Assembly (NCBI GenBank): GCA_963513935.1
Contig: OY740765.1
Location: 69,598,253-69,662,252, forward strand
Source: Aphrophora alni
Lineage: Eukaryota > Arthropoda > Insecta > Hemiptera > Aphrophoridae
DNA length: 64,000 nucleotides
Reading direction: 5' to 3'
The notes below the pieces were generated by a model. That model was not told where the DNA came from. It searched no databases and saw only the letters and a list, made by a program, of their open reading frames with translations. A program made the translations under genes and the position numbers. Shown here one piece after another: positions 27,991 to 39,529 of this stretch (position 1 is its first letter; every line of letters starts with the position of its first letter).

Positions 27991-28720
27991 ATTCGGTCCA
28001 TAATTGCTCAATGATGGTCAACTATCAGTAAATAAGAATGCAGACCAAAACAACATTGTAAAAAGCCATAAGTACACCAGTTATAATGCATCAGAGTATT
28101 GATAACTAAATGTGTTTTATTATTTAGTGCTAGATTAGGGCTGTCAAGTCTTCTCTGATACTTAACTCCAACATATTCTGTCAATAATTACTCAAAGATG
28201 GTCAACTATCAGTAAATAAGAATTCAGACCAAAACAACATTGTAAAAAGCTATAAGTACACCAGTTATAATGCATCAGAGTATTGATAACTAAATGTGTT
28301 TTATTATTTAGTGCTAGGTTAGGGCTGTCAAGTCTTCTCGGATACCTAACTCCAACATATTCTGTCAATAATTACTCAAAGATGGTCAACTATCAGTAAA
28401 TAAGAATTCAGACCAAAACAACATTGTAAAAAGCTATAAGTACACCAGTTATAATGCATCAGAGTATTGATAACTAAATGTGTTTTATTATTTAGTGCTA
28501 GATTAGGGCTGTCAAGTCTTCTCTGATACTTAACTCCAACATATTCTGTCAATAATTACTCAAAGATGGTCAACTATCAGTAAATAAGAATTCAGACCAA
28601 AACAACATTGTAAAAAGCTATAAGTACACCAATTATAATGCATCAGAGTATTGATAACTAAATGTGTTTTATTATTTAGGGCTAGATTAGGGCTGTCAAG
28701 TCTTCTCTGATACCTAAGCC
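27975..28720 (+). repeat. 184-bp tandem repeat, four units
   Basis: GGTCAACTATCAGTAAATAA starts near 28016, 28200, 28384 and 28568, a period of 184 bp. Units differ by only a few bases (for example GAATG versus GAATTC, ACTTAACTCC versus ACCTAACTCC). The last unit ends with a variant, CCTAAGCCCAAG. There is no coding potential. Confidence 0.9.
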
Positions 28721-28811
28721 CAAGATTAAAGAACATAGTACAAATGATAGAAATAGAATATTTTACCTAAAATAAAAAAAATAAAATAATAAAAAAATAT
28801 AAACAACAATA

Positions 28812-29640
28812 TACAGGGTGTTAAAAATTTTCAGGACTTTGGGATATGATTTCTCATACAAAAAGGAAGAATAAAGTCCATATGAAGGTATGTCCTAAAA
28901 CGTTTAGTTTTCCGTCTATCTGTATGTGTTTTTTACTTAATACGTTATATTTTAGGAACCTTTAAAGATATCAACTTCAATCTTGGTACATGAATTACAT
29001 CAAATAAGGCCCATTTTGTTATGGAATATCAAGGTTCTACTTCGTACCATTTCAAAATGGCGGCCATTTAAATTTCTAAATCTCAATATCTCAAAATCCG
29101 TAAATTTTACATATTTTATATGACTACATGCGAATTTTGTGATAATAATGACAAAATTTCCATAAAATTGCAAAGACTCAATTAATAACTCTAATTAATC
29201 ACGGAATCTTTATAATTTATGAACCGTTATTTAGGAGATAATATGTAGCAACTATTTTGTCTTTTGTAAATATTTTGTAATATTTACGGATTTTGAGATA
29301 GTGAGACTTATAAATTTTAAATAGCTGTCATTTTCTATATGAGCACAATACAATACTTTACACCAAATTTCATGTTCCTATTTTAATTTTTGTGGCCGCT
29401 ATTGTGCTTATGTAACAGATGACAACGACGACGGACAAACGGCATGTCGAAAATCACTTTTTTTTTGTTTCCTGAGACCTTGAAATGTGAAGATCTGTAA
29501 AAAAAACGAAGGTCGAAATTTTTAACCATCACCAAACTTAGCATATACATCACATACTGGGTAAGTTCAACGGAAAAAATACATAAATGTAAATTCAACT
29601 TAAATACAATTGCGGTCACCTAACAAATACTTATAAATAA
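28812..29640. repeat. Decayed interspersed element beginning ACAGGGTGTT
   Basis: ACAGGGTGTTAAAAATTTTC at 28812 is a type of terminus often seen on insect DNA elements. Further in are 'CAAAATGGCGGCCATTT' and 'ATATCTCAAAATCCG' phrases common in insect repeats. The other end is not identified and there is no coding sequence. Confidence 0.3.
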
Positions 29641-29699
29641 AAATTAATAAATTACAGTTCGTAGCAAAAAACAAACACACAATTACAGATATTAACTTT

Positions 29700-30000
29700 T
29701 TGCAAACACATTCATACACATATGCGTACACCCATCCATACATCCATTCATACACCTATCCAAAAACCATCCATACACATCATATTCATACACCATCCAT
29801 ACACACATTCATACACCCACCCATACACACATTCATACTCAAATTCATACACCTATCCATATACCCATTCATACAACTCTTCATACACACATTCATACAA
29901 CCATTCATACACACTTTCATACACCCATTCATACACCTCTTCATACACACATTCATGCACACTTTCATACACACTTGCTTACACCCATTCATACAAATAA
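29700..30000 (+). repeat. Minisatellite of CATTCATACAC-type words
   Basis: A roughly 12-bp word (C(A/C)(T/A)CCATTCATACAC with variants) repeats about 25 times. The Ser/Thr/His-rich or Met/Cys-rich frames over it are by-products of the repeat. Confidence 0.85.
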
Positions 30001-30269
30001 AACTAATGTAATCATCACAACCATTAGTTAAATCACATCACTAAGCAAAGCCAAAATATCCATTTTGGTTAAAAAGTATTACTTTGGTAATTTTGAAAAC
30101 TAGACAAGGCAATCGACAGAATGCATTGCTGCCGGAAATCAATCCCTCAAAAATGGACACAGTTAACGATTTGGTAAAACCCATAGTGATGTATCTTAGT
30201 CATAAATTGAATGATAAAATTATATTTATCTATTTACTTCTAAAGGACAAAGGTTAAAAAAAACTTTAT

Positions 30270-30735
30270 ATCTACTGAGTATGCTACCATTGTTCCAAAC
30301 ATTTTAATCAACACCTTCAAGAAAATAATCAACAATTTCCTTCCATACCAAAAACAATACCCATAATATAGTCCGCCCTGAAATTACCAGACCCAAGAAA
30401 CATACACGGGGATCTGTAAAATAAAATGGGATGTTGTAATAGTTTGTACATAGACCAAACTGGAATACAGTTCAAAAAACGGATGAAAGAACAGCTACCG
30501 ACTAAAACATTTTATCTACCAAATCTAATGATGGATAATAACCATAATTATATTAATTTTTGGACAAACTTTATATGCAGTATATTTTTATTATGCATAA
30601 CTTTATATTATGGATGCCATCAAAACTTTCAAAATCTACAGAGCTTCAAAAATAGTCTAAACCACTTATTGAACCACCAACTTAACTTCCAGTCAAATTC
30701 ATTGTATGACACTGCGATGAATGACGACTAAAGTA
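30270..30735 (+). pseudogene. Penelope-like element relic, GIY-YIG end
   Basis: The region after a Penelope RT thumb is faintly readable near 30290-30410. Then, across a frameshift, comes 'GICKIK' and 'CCNSLYIDQTGIQFKKRMKE', matching the GIY-YIG endonuclease core (GVYKI..C...YIGQTGR.FK.R..EH) with YIG changed to YID. 'DNNHNYINFW' follows. No RT catalytic motif is left. Downstream, near 30880-30920, is a stem-loop/GAAACGCGT word like that at other Penelope tails. The copy is old and unrelated to the insertion at 32973. Confidence 0.6.
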
Positions 30736-30930
30736 CAATTAATTATGAGGGCAAAATTCGAACTCTGTCGTTTCTAGGATGTCACGGTGCGCACCCATCG
30801 CATGCGTTATATTGGACAGCATTTTGTATCTTCATGTTTAGTGTTATAATGTTATAACGATTTTTCACCAACGAAATTTCTGTAGATGGACAATAATGTC
30901 TGAAACGCGTATTTAGGAGAACAAGTCACA

Positions 30931-31517
30931 ACATGGAAGAAAGTAGATAAATATAATTCTATTATAGATTTATTAATAATTACGGTTCTGTAGGGCTTCA
31001 AATGCTCTATGCACTTATTAGAGGTATACACAAACCTTCTTGCCAGATAAGACGGCAGTATGTAGCATTTCCGAAATAAAAACGTACTTTTGCTCGGTTT
31101 AAAAGATTAAGGAGTAAGATGAACATTGTGTTTTGAATTAAAAGCTTATGCATTTATTTTGTTCCCGCTGCAATTTGTTAGCCAGCACTACAGACATAAT
31201 GTTGCCTACAGTGTCGCAGTAAGATGATAGTATTAACAATTTTGATAAGATTACTCTAATTTGAAACTAAGAAAAATAAAATAAAAATTGAATGGTTGCT
31301 ATGGATAGCCTGAGGAGATCGTACAGAATATCCCGACTAGATCCATGTGAGGATAATGGTCGGTTTTCATATAGGTTATTGTGTCCAGACTGTGCTACAG
31401 TTGAATTGAAATCGGAAGAGTATTGGGAATATAACGTGTTGGGATGGTGTTTGGGGTCGCTCAGCTACAATGTTTCCAAGTTATTCAGAGTGCTGCTGCC
31501 ACTCCTCAGATGAAATG
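30931..31517. other. Spacer with one unassigned 73-codon frame
   Basis: The frame at 31292-31513 (+) starts with ATG and has balanced codon use ('MVAMDSLRRSYRISRLDPCE...') but resembles no family I know. No splice site was tied to it. Confidence 0.25.
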
Positions 31518-31519
31518 TA

Positions 31520-31824
31520 CTGATGGGACCTTTAGTCTGTGCGCGCGGCTCTGACGCTACTAGCTAGCCGTTCTGTAAAAGTAGGGCTCGCTCACCCAAC
31601 TATGTTTGTCTACCTTTCGCGACATATAATTACAATTTACAAGATTTGTAGTGCACATAGAAACATGATGTTTACAAACAACTCGAAGCTACATTGAAGA
31701 CAGGTGAATAATCTACGTCCGGCGCGCCGCGCGGGACCACATGTTTTTGGAAATGAGCGATAATTGCTCCCCTCTCCCCGCCGCGCCATAGCAAGCCGCG
31801 CGCACAGACAAATGGACCCATCAG
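31520..31824. mobile_element. GC-rich 305-bp MITE with TA flanks
   Basis: The terminal repeats are inverted copies of about 31 bp: CTGATGGGACCTTTAGTCTG and on to TGCGCGCGGCT at the left, and the reverse complement with three changes at the right. TA lies on both outer sides, as a TA target duplication would. The interior is unusually GC-rich for this window (GGCGCGCCGCGCGGG; CCCCGCCGCGCC) and has no gene. A Tc1/mariner-type MITE is the likeliest reading. Confidence 0.65.
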
Positions 31825-32467
31825 TAATGAATCGCGCCCAGCACTGCTGGGAGTCTTCGAAGCCTTTTGTGCAGATTTAGAACTAAAAAATAATAGAACC
31901 GATTACTTAAAACATTTAAAAATAAACATTTTAGTAATTTTGGTTAATAGCGAGTTGAAATAAGTAGTATGCCAGGTTTAAAAAATGTATTTTTAGGACC
32001 AACAAAAACTGTCAGTGGGAAATTTATAGATAACATTACAAATTTTATATGTTTCTTCGAAGTCTTTTTTTTTGTAAGACTTGCCGTTAAGTCGATACAT
32101 ACAAAATCCGTTTCAAAAATGGCAGCTATTATAAAATTTATGTAATGCTGAAAAGGAACTTGTTCGGTGACAGGTTTAGGCTTGGTTATTTTCTTATTAG
32201 GGGGGGGGTTAGGTTGGTACAACTTTTTTCATTTGATATTTCTCCTTACTGATTTTTACTATCGTGTTCGTGTAAATGTGCAACGCAGCAGCTATCAACA
32301 ATTTGTTCATTTGAAAGTAATGATCACCGTCTACAAACCAACTCTTGAGGTTGACGAGTGACACTATGACTAATCTCACTAATCTTGATGTAAGGTACAC
32401 TCGTCTTGTACGATGACTACCACGTTTTTCAAACAATTTACCATTGTCTCCAGACATGGTTTATAGT
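31825..32467. other. AT-rich spacer, nothing recognised
   Basis: No coding or repeat signal I can support. Confidence 0.35.
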
Positions 32468-32755
32468 TATTTAGGTAAGCCTTAAAATTATTACGAAACT
32501 CTCCACAAAACAAGTGCGGTTTGGAAAGTGAGAGTTACTCTTGAAACAAATTGTTTAATATATTGTAACGAAACCCATAAAATTATTAAGAAACACTCCA
32601 CAAACCAAGTTAAGGGTTGAAAGTGAGAGTTAGTCTTGAAACGAATTGTTTAATATATTGTAACAAAACCCCTAAAGTTATTAAGAAACACTCCACAAAC
32701 CAAGTTAAGGGTTGAAAGTGAAAGTTAGTCTTGAAACAAATTGTGAAAATTTGAC
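32468..32755 (+). repeat. 95-bp minisatellite, first block (about three units)
   Basis: Units contain ATTATTA(A/C)GAAAC(A/T)CTCCAC, CAAGTTAAGGGTTGAAAGTG and GTCTTGAAAC(A/G)AATTGTT. The same family continues at 35050-35503 and 41413-41610, so one array has been split by later insertions. Confidence 0.85.
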
Positions 32756-32972
32756 CAGTTGAAAAAGGAGCGAACCATTGATAAGTACAAAATTGTTAAC
32801 CATTCTTTTATTATTAATCGTAAATTTCACTTCAATTGAGCCATCAAAGAATTCCCCCCGAGAAATTAGAGTTAGTGCTAATAAAAGTTATAAATTTGTT
32901 TTGTTTTAAAAGAGGAAGCCGTGGCAATAAATTATCTGTTCAATAATTAAAGTTTTAAAATTGGTTTTGTAA

Positions 32973-34472
32973 AGAGAAAAAAAATCCCGAGGCAATAAAT
33001 TGTATGTCAAATTGTATGGCCTACCTAAGCTTCACAAACCTAATATTCCTGTTCGTCCCGTAGTATCTTTTAACAATGCTCCTACTTATAAATTGGCCCA
33101 AAAAGTCAATACTGTATTTAAAAGTGCCACTAATTTTACATCCAAATATAGTATTAAGAATTCTTTAGATTTAGTTAACAAAATTGGAAATGTTACTATA
33201 CCTTCCAATGCTAAAATTGTATCTTTCGATGTTAAAAGCCTGTTTACAAGTATACCCATTAACCAATGTAAAAACATAGTCAATGACATAATAATTAGCG
33301 ATACCAATGTTGATACTACACTTAGTAATGAATTAAAAACAGCCATAGAAATTTGCATTAGTCAAAATTATTTTAAATTTAACGATAAATTTTACCAACA
33401 AATAGAAGGGTTGGCAATGGGTTCACCTTTGTCACCTCTTCTAGCAGAAATTTTCATGGCTGATTTCGAAAATAATTTATTTGGTAAAGACAATCCTTTA
33501 TTTAAAAATATAATTTATTGGTACCGTTATGTTGACGATGTTTTGTGTTTGTATAGTGGTACTAATAGACAGTTAGACTCTCTCCTTAAAACCGTAAATT
33601 CTGTAAATAACGACATTCAGTTCACTATGGAAGTGGGTAACAATAACAGCATTAATTTCTTGGACCTTAACATTAATATCAGTGATAGTTATCATAAATT
33701 TAAAATTTTCAGAAAACCTACTTATACAGATACAGTTATACCTGCTGATTCTAACCATCCTATCAGCCATAAACATGCTGCTTTTCACAGCATGGTACAT
33801 AGACTTATTAGTATACCTCTTTCACCTAATGACTTTTATGATGAACTGAATGTCGTTAAACAAATTGCTGTTAATAATAAGTATGAGGTTAGTTTAATAA
33901 ATAATATTTTAAGAAAAAAGTTAAAGCGAAGAGCTGAAAATTTAGTCCACTCTTCCCATAACGAGAACATTGAAATAGTTAGATATTGTAAATTATCTTA
34001 TATCAACAGAACTAGTTATAAAATCAGTAACCTTATTTCTACTAAATGTAATCGTAAAGTTGCCTTTTATTGTACAAAAAATCTAGGGAAAATGTTGGTT
34101 AATAATAAAGATAAAAAAGAAATGTTAGAAAATAGTGGAGTTTATAAAATATCTTGTCAAGATTGTGACTCTGAGTACATAGGTCAAACAGGTAGATCTA
34201 TAAAAGTTAGAATTAAAGAACATGTAAATAGCTGGAAACATGGCTATAGAAACTCTAACTTTGCTAACCACCTTTTGGACTCGGGTCATAGTTTTGATCC
34301 GAAATTGAATGTTAAACTCTTACATATAGAAAATAAAAGCAATAGATTAAATAATTTAGAATGTTTAGAAATAAATAGATCTATTTCACTTAGGCCTATT
34401 CTCAACTTAAATGACCAAATTGTATTAAATTCGTCACCTCTTCTAAAACCCATCCGTACCATAGTTCATTAA
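32973..34472 (+). CDS. Penelope reverse transcriptase with GIY-YIG endonuclease, N-terminally truncated
   Basis: The frame is open from 32973 to a TAA at 34470-34472 without a usable ATG. The first recognised motif is 'LYGLPKLHK', so the N-terminal third of a Penelope protein is missing. Counting from the TTG at 33000: RT motif A 'SFDVKSLFTSIP' (Asp 77), motif B 'GLAMGSPLSPLLAE' (138-150), 'YRYVDDVLCLY' (catalytic DD 179-180), 'NFLDLNI' (219-225), then the thumb. At 380-402 is the GIY-YIG core 'GVYKI..C..C...YIGQTGRS', followed by His pairs and a Glu in 'NLECLEI'. The protein copies RNA at a nick made by its endonuclease. With no stop or shift in about 490 codons, this is a young copy, yet the truncation makes it non-autonomous. 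It is not a retrovirus. Confidence 0.88.
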   Translation, partial: REKKSRGNKLYVKLYGLPKLHKPNIPVRPVVSFNNAPTYKLAQKVNTVFKSATNFTSKYSIKNSLDLVNKIGNVTIPSNAKIVSFDVKSLFTSIPINQCKNIVNDIIISDTNVDTTLSNELKTAIEICISQNYFKFNDKFYQQIEGLAMGSPLSPLLAEIFMADFENNLFGKDNPLFKNIIYWYRYVDDVLCLYSGTNRQLDSLLKTVNSVNNDIQFTMEVGNNNSINFLDLNINISDSYHKFKIFRKPTYTDTVIPADSNHPISHKHAAFHSMVHRLISIPLSPNDFYDELNVVKQIAVNNKYEVSLINNILRKKLKRRAENLVHSSHNENIEIVRYCKLSYINRTSYKISNLISTKCNRKVAFYCTKNLGKMLVNNKDKKEMLENSGVYKISCQDCDSEYIGQTGRSIKVRIKEHVNSWKHGYRNSNFANHLLDSGHSFDPKLNVKLLHIENKSNRLNNLECLEINRSISLRPILNLNDQIVLNSSPLLKPIRTIVH

Positions 34473-34564
34473 CCTTTTTCTACCTGCCAGGTCATCCCCT
34501 TACCTTTTTCCCGATTTCTCTATTGTATTTCAGTTTCCTGTACTTATGTCTATACCTGTAAATT

Positions 34565-34606
34565 ATCAGTAGCCCGTCGATGCCGCAAGGCGAAACAATT
34601 GTAGCT
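34565..34606 (+). ncRNA. Hammerhead-like relic in the Penelope 3' region
   Basis: CGTCGATGCCGCAAGGCGAAAC at about 34577-34598 has a GATG, a small stem-loop (GCC GCAA GGC) and GAAAC in the order of a hammerhead ribozyme core (CUGAUGA - helix II - GAAA). The CUGAUGA box is imperfect. Penelope elements are known to carry hammerhead ribozymes; that this is a decayed one is inference. Confidence 0.35.
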
Positions 34607-35049
34607 CATTTATACTATTAAATATTTGAAACTTTAAGCTTTTGCTTTATTTTATTCTTGAATATGGAGTTTCAACAAGAAATATCTGCTATTACATTAA
34701 AGTATGTCAAATGTTTAAAGTTTTAAATTATTTTCTTTGTAAAGAAAAATCAAGGTTTCATTAGCCAAAATTAAAAGAAAAATATAATCTAGGTAGAATA
34801 AGTGTAGATGACCAAGAAGGATGTTTGAGAAAGTTTTGAATATTGTGTCAAATAAAAATTCATTGTCAGGAAAATAAAATTAGGTTACGGAATGTGTGCA
34901 GAGTGAATGCAGTATAGTTAAGAAGATATTAAGTTATTCAATGTAATTGTTTTCTAATATCAAAAAATTGTCTTAAAGTATTTTATTTGAATGGTAAAAA
35001 GTTGTGTTTTGCGTTTTATTAGCTAGGAGAAGAACAGATGTAAGTTATA

Positions 35050-35503
35050 TTATTGTAACAAAACAACTAAAATTATTACGAAACACTCCACAAATCAAGT
35101 TAAGGGTTTGAAAGTGAGAGTTAGTCTTTAAAAAATTGTTTAATATGTTGTAACGAAACTCCTAAAATTATTACGAAACACTCCACAAACCAAGTTAAGG
35201 GTTGAAAGTGAAACTTAGTCTTGAAACAAATTGTTTAATATATTCTAAGGAAACCCCAAAAATTGTTACGAAACACTCCTCAAACCAAGTTAAGGATTGA
35301 AAGTGAGAGTGTCTTGAAATAAATTGTTTAATATATTGTAAGGAAACCTCTAAAATTATTAAGAAACACTCCACCAACCAAGTTAAGGGATGAAAGTGAG
35401 AGTTAGTCTTTAAAAAAATTGTTTATTATATTGTAACGAAACTCCTAACATTATTACGAAACACTCTACAAACCAAGTTAAGTGTTCAAAGTGAGAGTTA
35501 GTC
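35050..35503 (+). repeat. 95-bp minisatellite, second block (about five units)
   Basis: Same unit as at 32468-32755. The last unit stops at GAGAGTTAGTC exactly where the LTR element begins, and the sequence resumes with AGTCTTGAAAC after the element at 41409. Confidence 0.9.
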
Positions 35504-37383
35504 TGTAGCATTCATAAAATAAATCTACATTTTGTTATCGGCAGTCCACTCGCCGTGCCTCTTATCTTCCGTCTCTATCTAAGTACAGAGTACAACGGCT
35601 GGTTAGCGAGCCGATCTAAAACCTTTATCTAGTCTACCTGTAGTCACACAATGTCTGACATCCATATTCAGCTACGTTAGAGAAAAATTTCTTTCTTGGA
35701 CTTCAAAATTTCAACCCTAGTTTTTTGGCAATGTTAATCTACAAGTTTTGTGCGTTTTAGTTCTATAATGTTTAGTAAATTTTCGTTTTCACGGCACAAG
35801 CTTACGTGATCTGCGACAGGATTTTTCCAGGTACAGATTTTATCATATATTAAATTTTTGTTAATGCTTTAAAACAATTTATTAATTATCATGTATTTTT
35901 AAAATATGTATTTCATGTTTTATTTAATATTCAATGTTCTTTTGAAACTCAATGATTATAAAAATTTACTTTTCTTAAAACATACTTTACAAAATCTTGT
36001 AAAGGCACATTTTGAGTTTGGAACAATTATGTGAAATAAGTGCAAACTAATGTTGAACTTTGAATGATCGAAATATCTCATTGTACATGTCAAATATAAA
36101 ACAATTGAAGAAATCTGTTCTAAATCAGAAAATTTCGTTTTGCAGACTTTTGCAAATCTTTGCAAGTCTTATACAAGCTTTGTTTCAAACAAAATTAAAT
36201 ATATATAAATAGATTTATAATCATCTAAGAAGCTTTTAAGTACAATCTTAACGAATTTCTGTTATACAATCAATTTTCTTTGATTTTGACAAATAACCAG
36301 ATATTTTCTTTAATAATGAACATTAATGCTAAAACATGTCCGATTTTGTACAGACACTAAAAAACATGTTTTTTTGCTATAGCTAATATGCTGGTAGAAG
36401 AAACACAGCGAAAGATCTAGACATGTTTCGTCCTGTTAACCAAAACACGTTTTATCCAACTTAGCTTCAGTTTCATGTGCACAAAAGTGATGTAAAAAAA
36501 AAAAAAAAAAAAAAAAAACTAACTTTATTGAACTTTAATTAAACTCATATTGTATATGTGCCTAAAATTTATTTCAGCGAATATGTTTTCTTAAAACTTT
36601 CTTTTAGATGTAGACTTGTGTAATTAATTATAAAATATATAAAAATTATTGGGTGGAGCCTGCATGCAAACTTTCGGTCCTAACAACCTCCAAGAGGTTA
36701 TTTTCTAAATTAAAATATTGACGTCAATTAATAAAACTTAATATTCAAAATTTTCTTTTTTAAATAAACTTCTCTTTTTTATAATAAATTCTTTATCTAA
36801 AATATATATATATTTATTGGCCAATATAGCATTTAAGTAATTTATAAAATAAGTAATATTATGTAACTGTTTTAGAAAGCTATCATTTCATAAAGTTAAA
36901 AGGGGGGGGGAATAAAAAATCAGTATCTTTTCATCTTTTTTTTTTATTTTATAATTTTTACATTTAAGGGCATATAATCTTTTTTTTTGGATTAATTATA
37001 ATCCAGCTAATTGTTAAGCTGTGCTCATTGTCTTTTGTTAAATTTTGTAACTATAAAATATATAAACTAAAAAAAAAGGGGGGGATAAATTTTCAGACTC
37101 TATTGATTAATTTTTTTTTTAATTATAATATTTCACTTTAAGGGCGTATAATCTTTTTTTAAATATAATATTGTTAATCATAAGGTGTTTATGATAATTT
37201 TGTCTCAGGATGTCTTTCTCAGTTGTAAATGATAAAATCTGAAACGTCGAAATTTCTTTTTTTTGTTCAATAAACTTGAGCCTTGTTAATTACTAAATTT
37301 GTCTTTGTCTTTTTTTTATTTCTATTTTCAAACATTGTTACCATTTGGTTCCGCCTTTCTTAAATTTAAGTCCCCTGGTAACA
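35504..37383 (+). repeat. 5' long terminal repeat
   Basis: TG...CA ends. Contains a poly-A run at about 36495-36518, a G run at about 36902, and TTCAATAAACTTGAG near 37265, whose AATAAA can serve as polyadenylation signal about 110 bp before the LTR end. A 69-codon frame (35956-36165, -) also occurs in the other LTR and has no family features. Confidence 0.92.
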
Positions 37384-37389
37384 TGTTTC

Positions 37390-37405
37390 TGGTAGCAGAG
37401 CGTGG
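37390..37405 (+). other. Primer-binding site, initiator tRNA-Met type
   Basis: TGGTAGCAGAGCGTGG lies six bases after the 5' LTR. Its first 12 bases match the complement of the 3' end of animal initiator tRNA-Met (ending ...GCTCTGCTACCA, from general knowledge). It marks the plus strand as the sense strand. Confidence 0.7.
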
Positions 37406-39516
37406 TTAGCTTTAAATTCTAGCTTGTTTTTTTTTTTAAATTACAGAGCTTGGTTAATTTTAAATTCTGGAACCCTAGTTAATTTTCAAAATTTTGCATT
37501 GGAACTATCTAAATTTAAATTCAAAATTTTCTTTGTTAAACAAGGCTCATTTTTATGTTTTGCAGCTTTTTCAAATACTGCACAACTGTTGCTGATGAAA
37601 TTTTTTTTTATTTAGTTTAAATATTTAAATCTCTATAAATCTATAGTCTCTTTTTTTTTATTATTTATTTATTTTTATAAACACTTACACAAAAAGTTCT
37701 AAACCAATTTCGATAAAATTTTTTTTTTTATTATTTTGTCTGCTTAAATATTTTTTTTTATATATATATATTCACATACACTTCACTCTAGTCATTCACT
37801 GAATTTGATCCAGACAGCGGGGTCATTCGGGAATTCCAAAAAAATTTAAATAAATAATAAAATCCAAAAATAGTTAAAAACAAAAAAAAACAAAAAAAAT
37901 TCAAAAATTTCCTTCAAAATTTTCTCGAGTTTTCTTTCGCTTGTCTGTATCGATTCATACTTACACACACACATATATACACAACAACTACACTACATAT
38001 AATTCTTGAGTCTTTCTCTGGCTCTTTCATTTTTTTTTTTTGCATCATCTTAAAAGAAATTTTTTTTTTAAATTACTTGGTTTATTTTTTTTTTAATAAT
38101 TATCAGCAACAGTTAAAATGGCAGTGGATTTGCTGCGATTAGTAGACCCGTTAAAGAACACTGAGCTTGCTTTTGAATTTTTTGTCATCTTGAAAGAAAA
38201 TTATTTTATTTATTTTTTTTTTTAAATTTTATCATCATGAGCAATAGGCAAGTTGGCGGTGGACTGGTTGATGCAGATGGTGGCACTTTCTTAATAATTC
38301 ATTGAAATGTTGAACACCTTTTTTTTAAAAAATATATCATTGTGTGCAAAATTTTTTTTTCTTCCAAATTATAGGGGCCCAGTTTTGTATATAGGACGAC
38401 ATGGTTGGCCTGTTTGTCTTGATTAAATTATTCGGTTGTTTGTCTTTTTTATTAGCAGGTCAACATGTTTGTTCCTTAATTAGTTTTTTATTAGGGTTGA
38501 GAAAACCGGAGTTAGGTTTTCTCACATTGTGGGTCACCTTTTTATACTGTCTTTTGCCACACTTTTTGCTACACTTCTTTTACACCTTTTTTTTATAATC
38601 ACTTAAATATTTTGATGAAATTTTTTTTTACATAATTTTTTTTGATTAATTTAAATTCCTTTTTTTTTGGGGCACATGATACATACATAAGACCTTAAGT
38701 CAACTACAAGCCCTGCTTTGCGCAGCAGAAAATTTTTTTTGACTCCCCAACGTTTCATACTGCTTCTTTGTTTATTTTAAAATGGATTATTTGTTTAGAC
38801 CCTTTCAAAATTTTTTTTCTCACGGAAATTGTCAAGAGCCGTGAATAGTTTAAATTTCTCTTCGTATGGGAGAAGAGGAATTTAAAAATAACGACGCTGA
38901 GCATGATCTGACCTTAAAGGCTTCAGGAGTTTTTCTTTTATTTTTATTTATTTTTGGTAATTAAATGTAAGGGTCGGTTCAGAGGATTAAAATTGCTCCT
39001 CCCGCATGTGAGCTTCCTCTGAGTCCGGCCTTTTCCTGAAGTCCTTAGTGCCATGCACTTTTCCCTCCCCTGGTCCCCGGAGTGGTCACCTCCACTTGGT
39101 TTCCCGAGGTGCCACTCCACCCCTTTTCCCCACGTACCTTAGAGTACAAAGTCAGTTCATGCACAGCAATGTCGACCTTTGCGTCACCCTTCAGCTCTTT
39201 CTGTCCTGGGCTTATCCCAATCATAGGTGGGAAGAGCTGAGACGCTATAGAAATTTCAAAATTTAATAAGTAAGTGCCGAAGGAGGCTACACCCTAGAGT
39301 GGTGATTATAAAAGCATTATGAAGCGTTGTTTCTATCAGGTGCCCCGTTTCAAAATTTTGTAGGAGGCCCTTCTGGCCCCTTTCTTCAGAAGCTTGTAGG
39401 AGGCCCTTCTGGCCCCTTTCTTCTATCTTTTCTTGGAGGCCCTTCTGGCCCTTTTTCAAAATTTTGCGGGAGGCCCTTCTGGCCTCTTTTCTGACTCCAC
39501 ACCAACTCCGTCTTTC

Positions 39517-39529
39517 GGGGGGGGAGAGC
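39517..39529 (+). other. Polypurine tract
   Basis: GGGGGGGGAGAGC immediately precedes the TG of the 3' LTR, the place and composition expected of the plus-strand primer. Confidence 0.75.

Larger units (their letters stand above)
32973..34703 (+). mobile_element. Penelope-like retroelement, 5'-truncated
   Basis: Contains an open RT/GIY-YIG frame followed by about 230 bp of 3' region ending near ATCTGCTATTACATTAAA. The same 3' end recurs at 58020-58107, which fixes its boundary. Words flanking the element (AAAGTTTTAAA(A/T)T..TTTTGTAAAGA at about 32950 and 34716) are similar, so flanking sequence or an element repeat may be duplicated there. It sits inside the 95-bp minisatellite. Confidence 0.8.
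37384..39529 (+). other. LTR element interior, non-coding
   Basis: T-rich for about 1.5 kb, then GC-richer from about 38990. At about 39340-39500 a 36-bp word with GGAGGCCCTTCTGGCCC is repeated four times (starting near 39363, 39399, 39435 and 39469). No retroviral-type protein motif was found on either strand. Confidence 0.7.

Noticed and set aside
27961..28720. CRISPR-like direct repeats
   Set aside because: Units are contiguous 184-bp tandem copies without unique spacers, in eukaryotic DNA.
29700..30011. Ser/Thr/His-rich and Met/Cys-rich frames of 68-103 codons
   Set aside because: By-products of a roughly 12-bp tandem repeat; no start context or family features.
31292..31513. 73-codon frame with ATG next to the GC-rich MITE
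   Set aside because: Balanced codon use is suggestive, but I recognise no family and cannot extend it by splicing.
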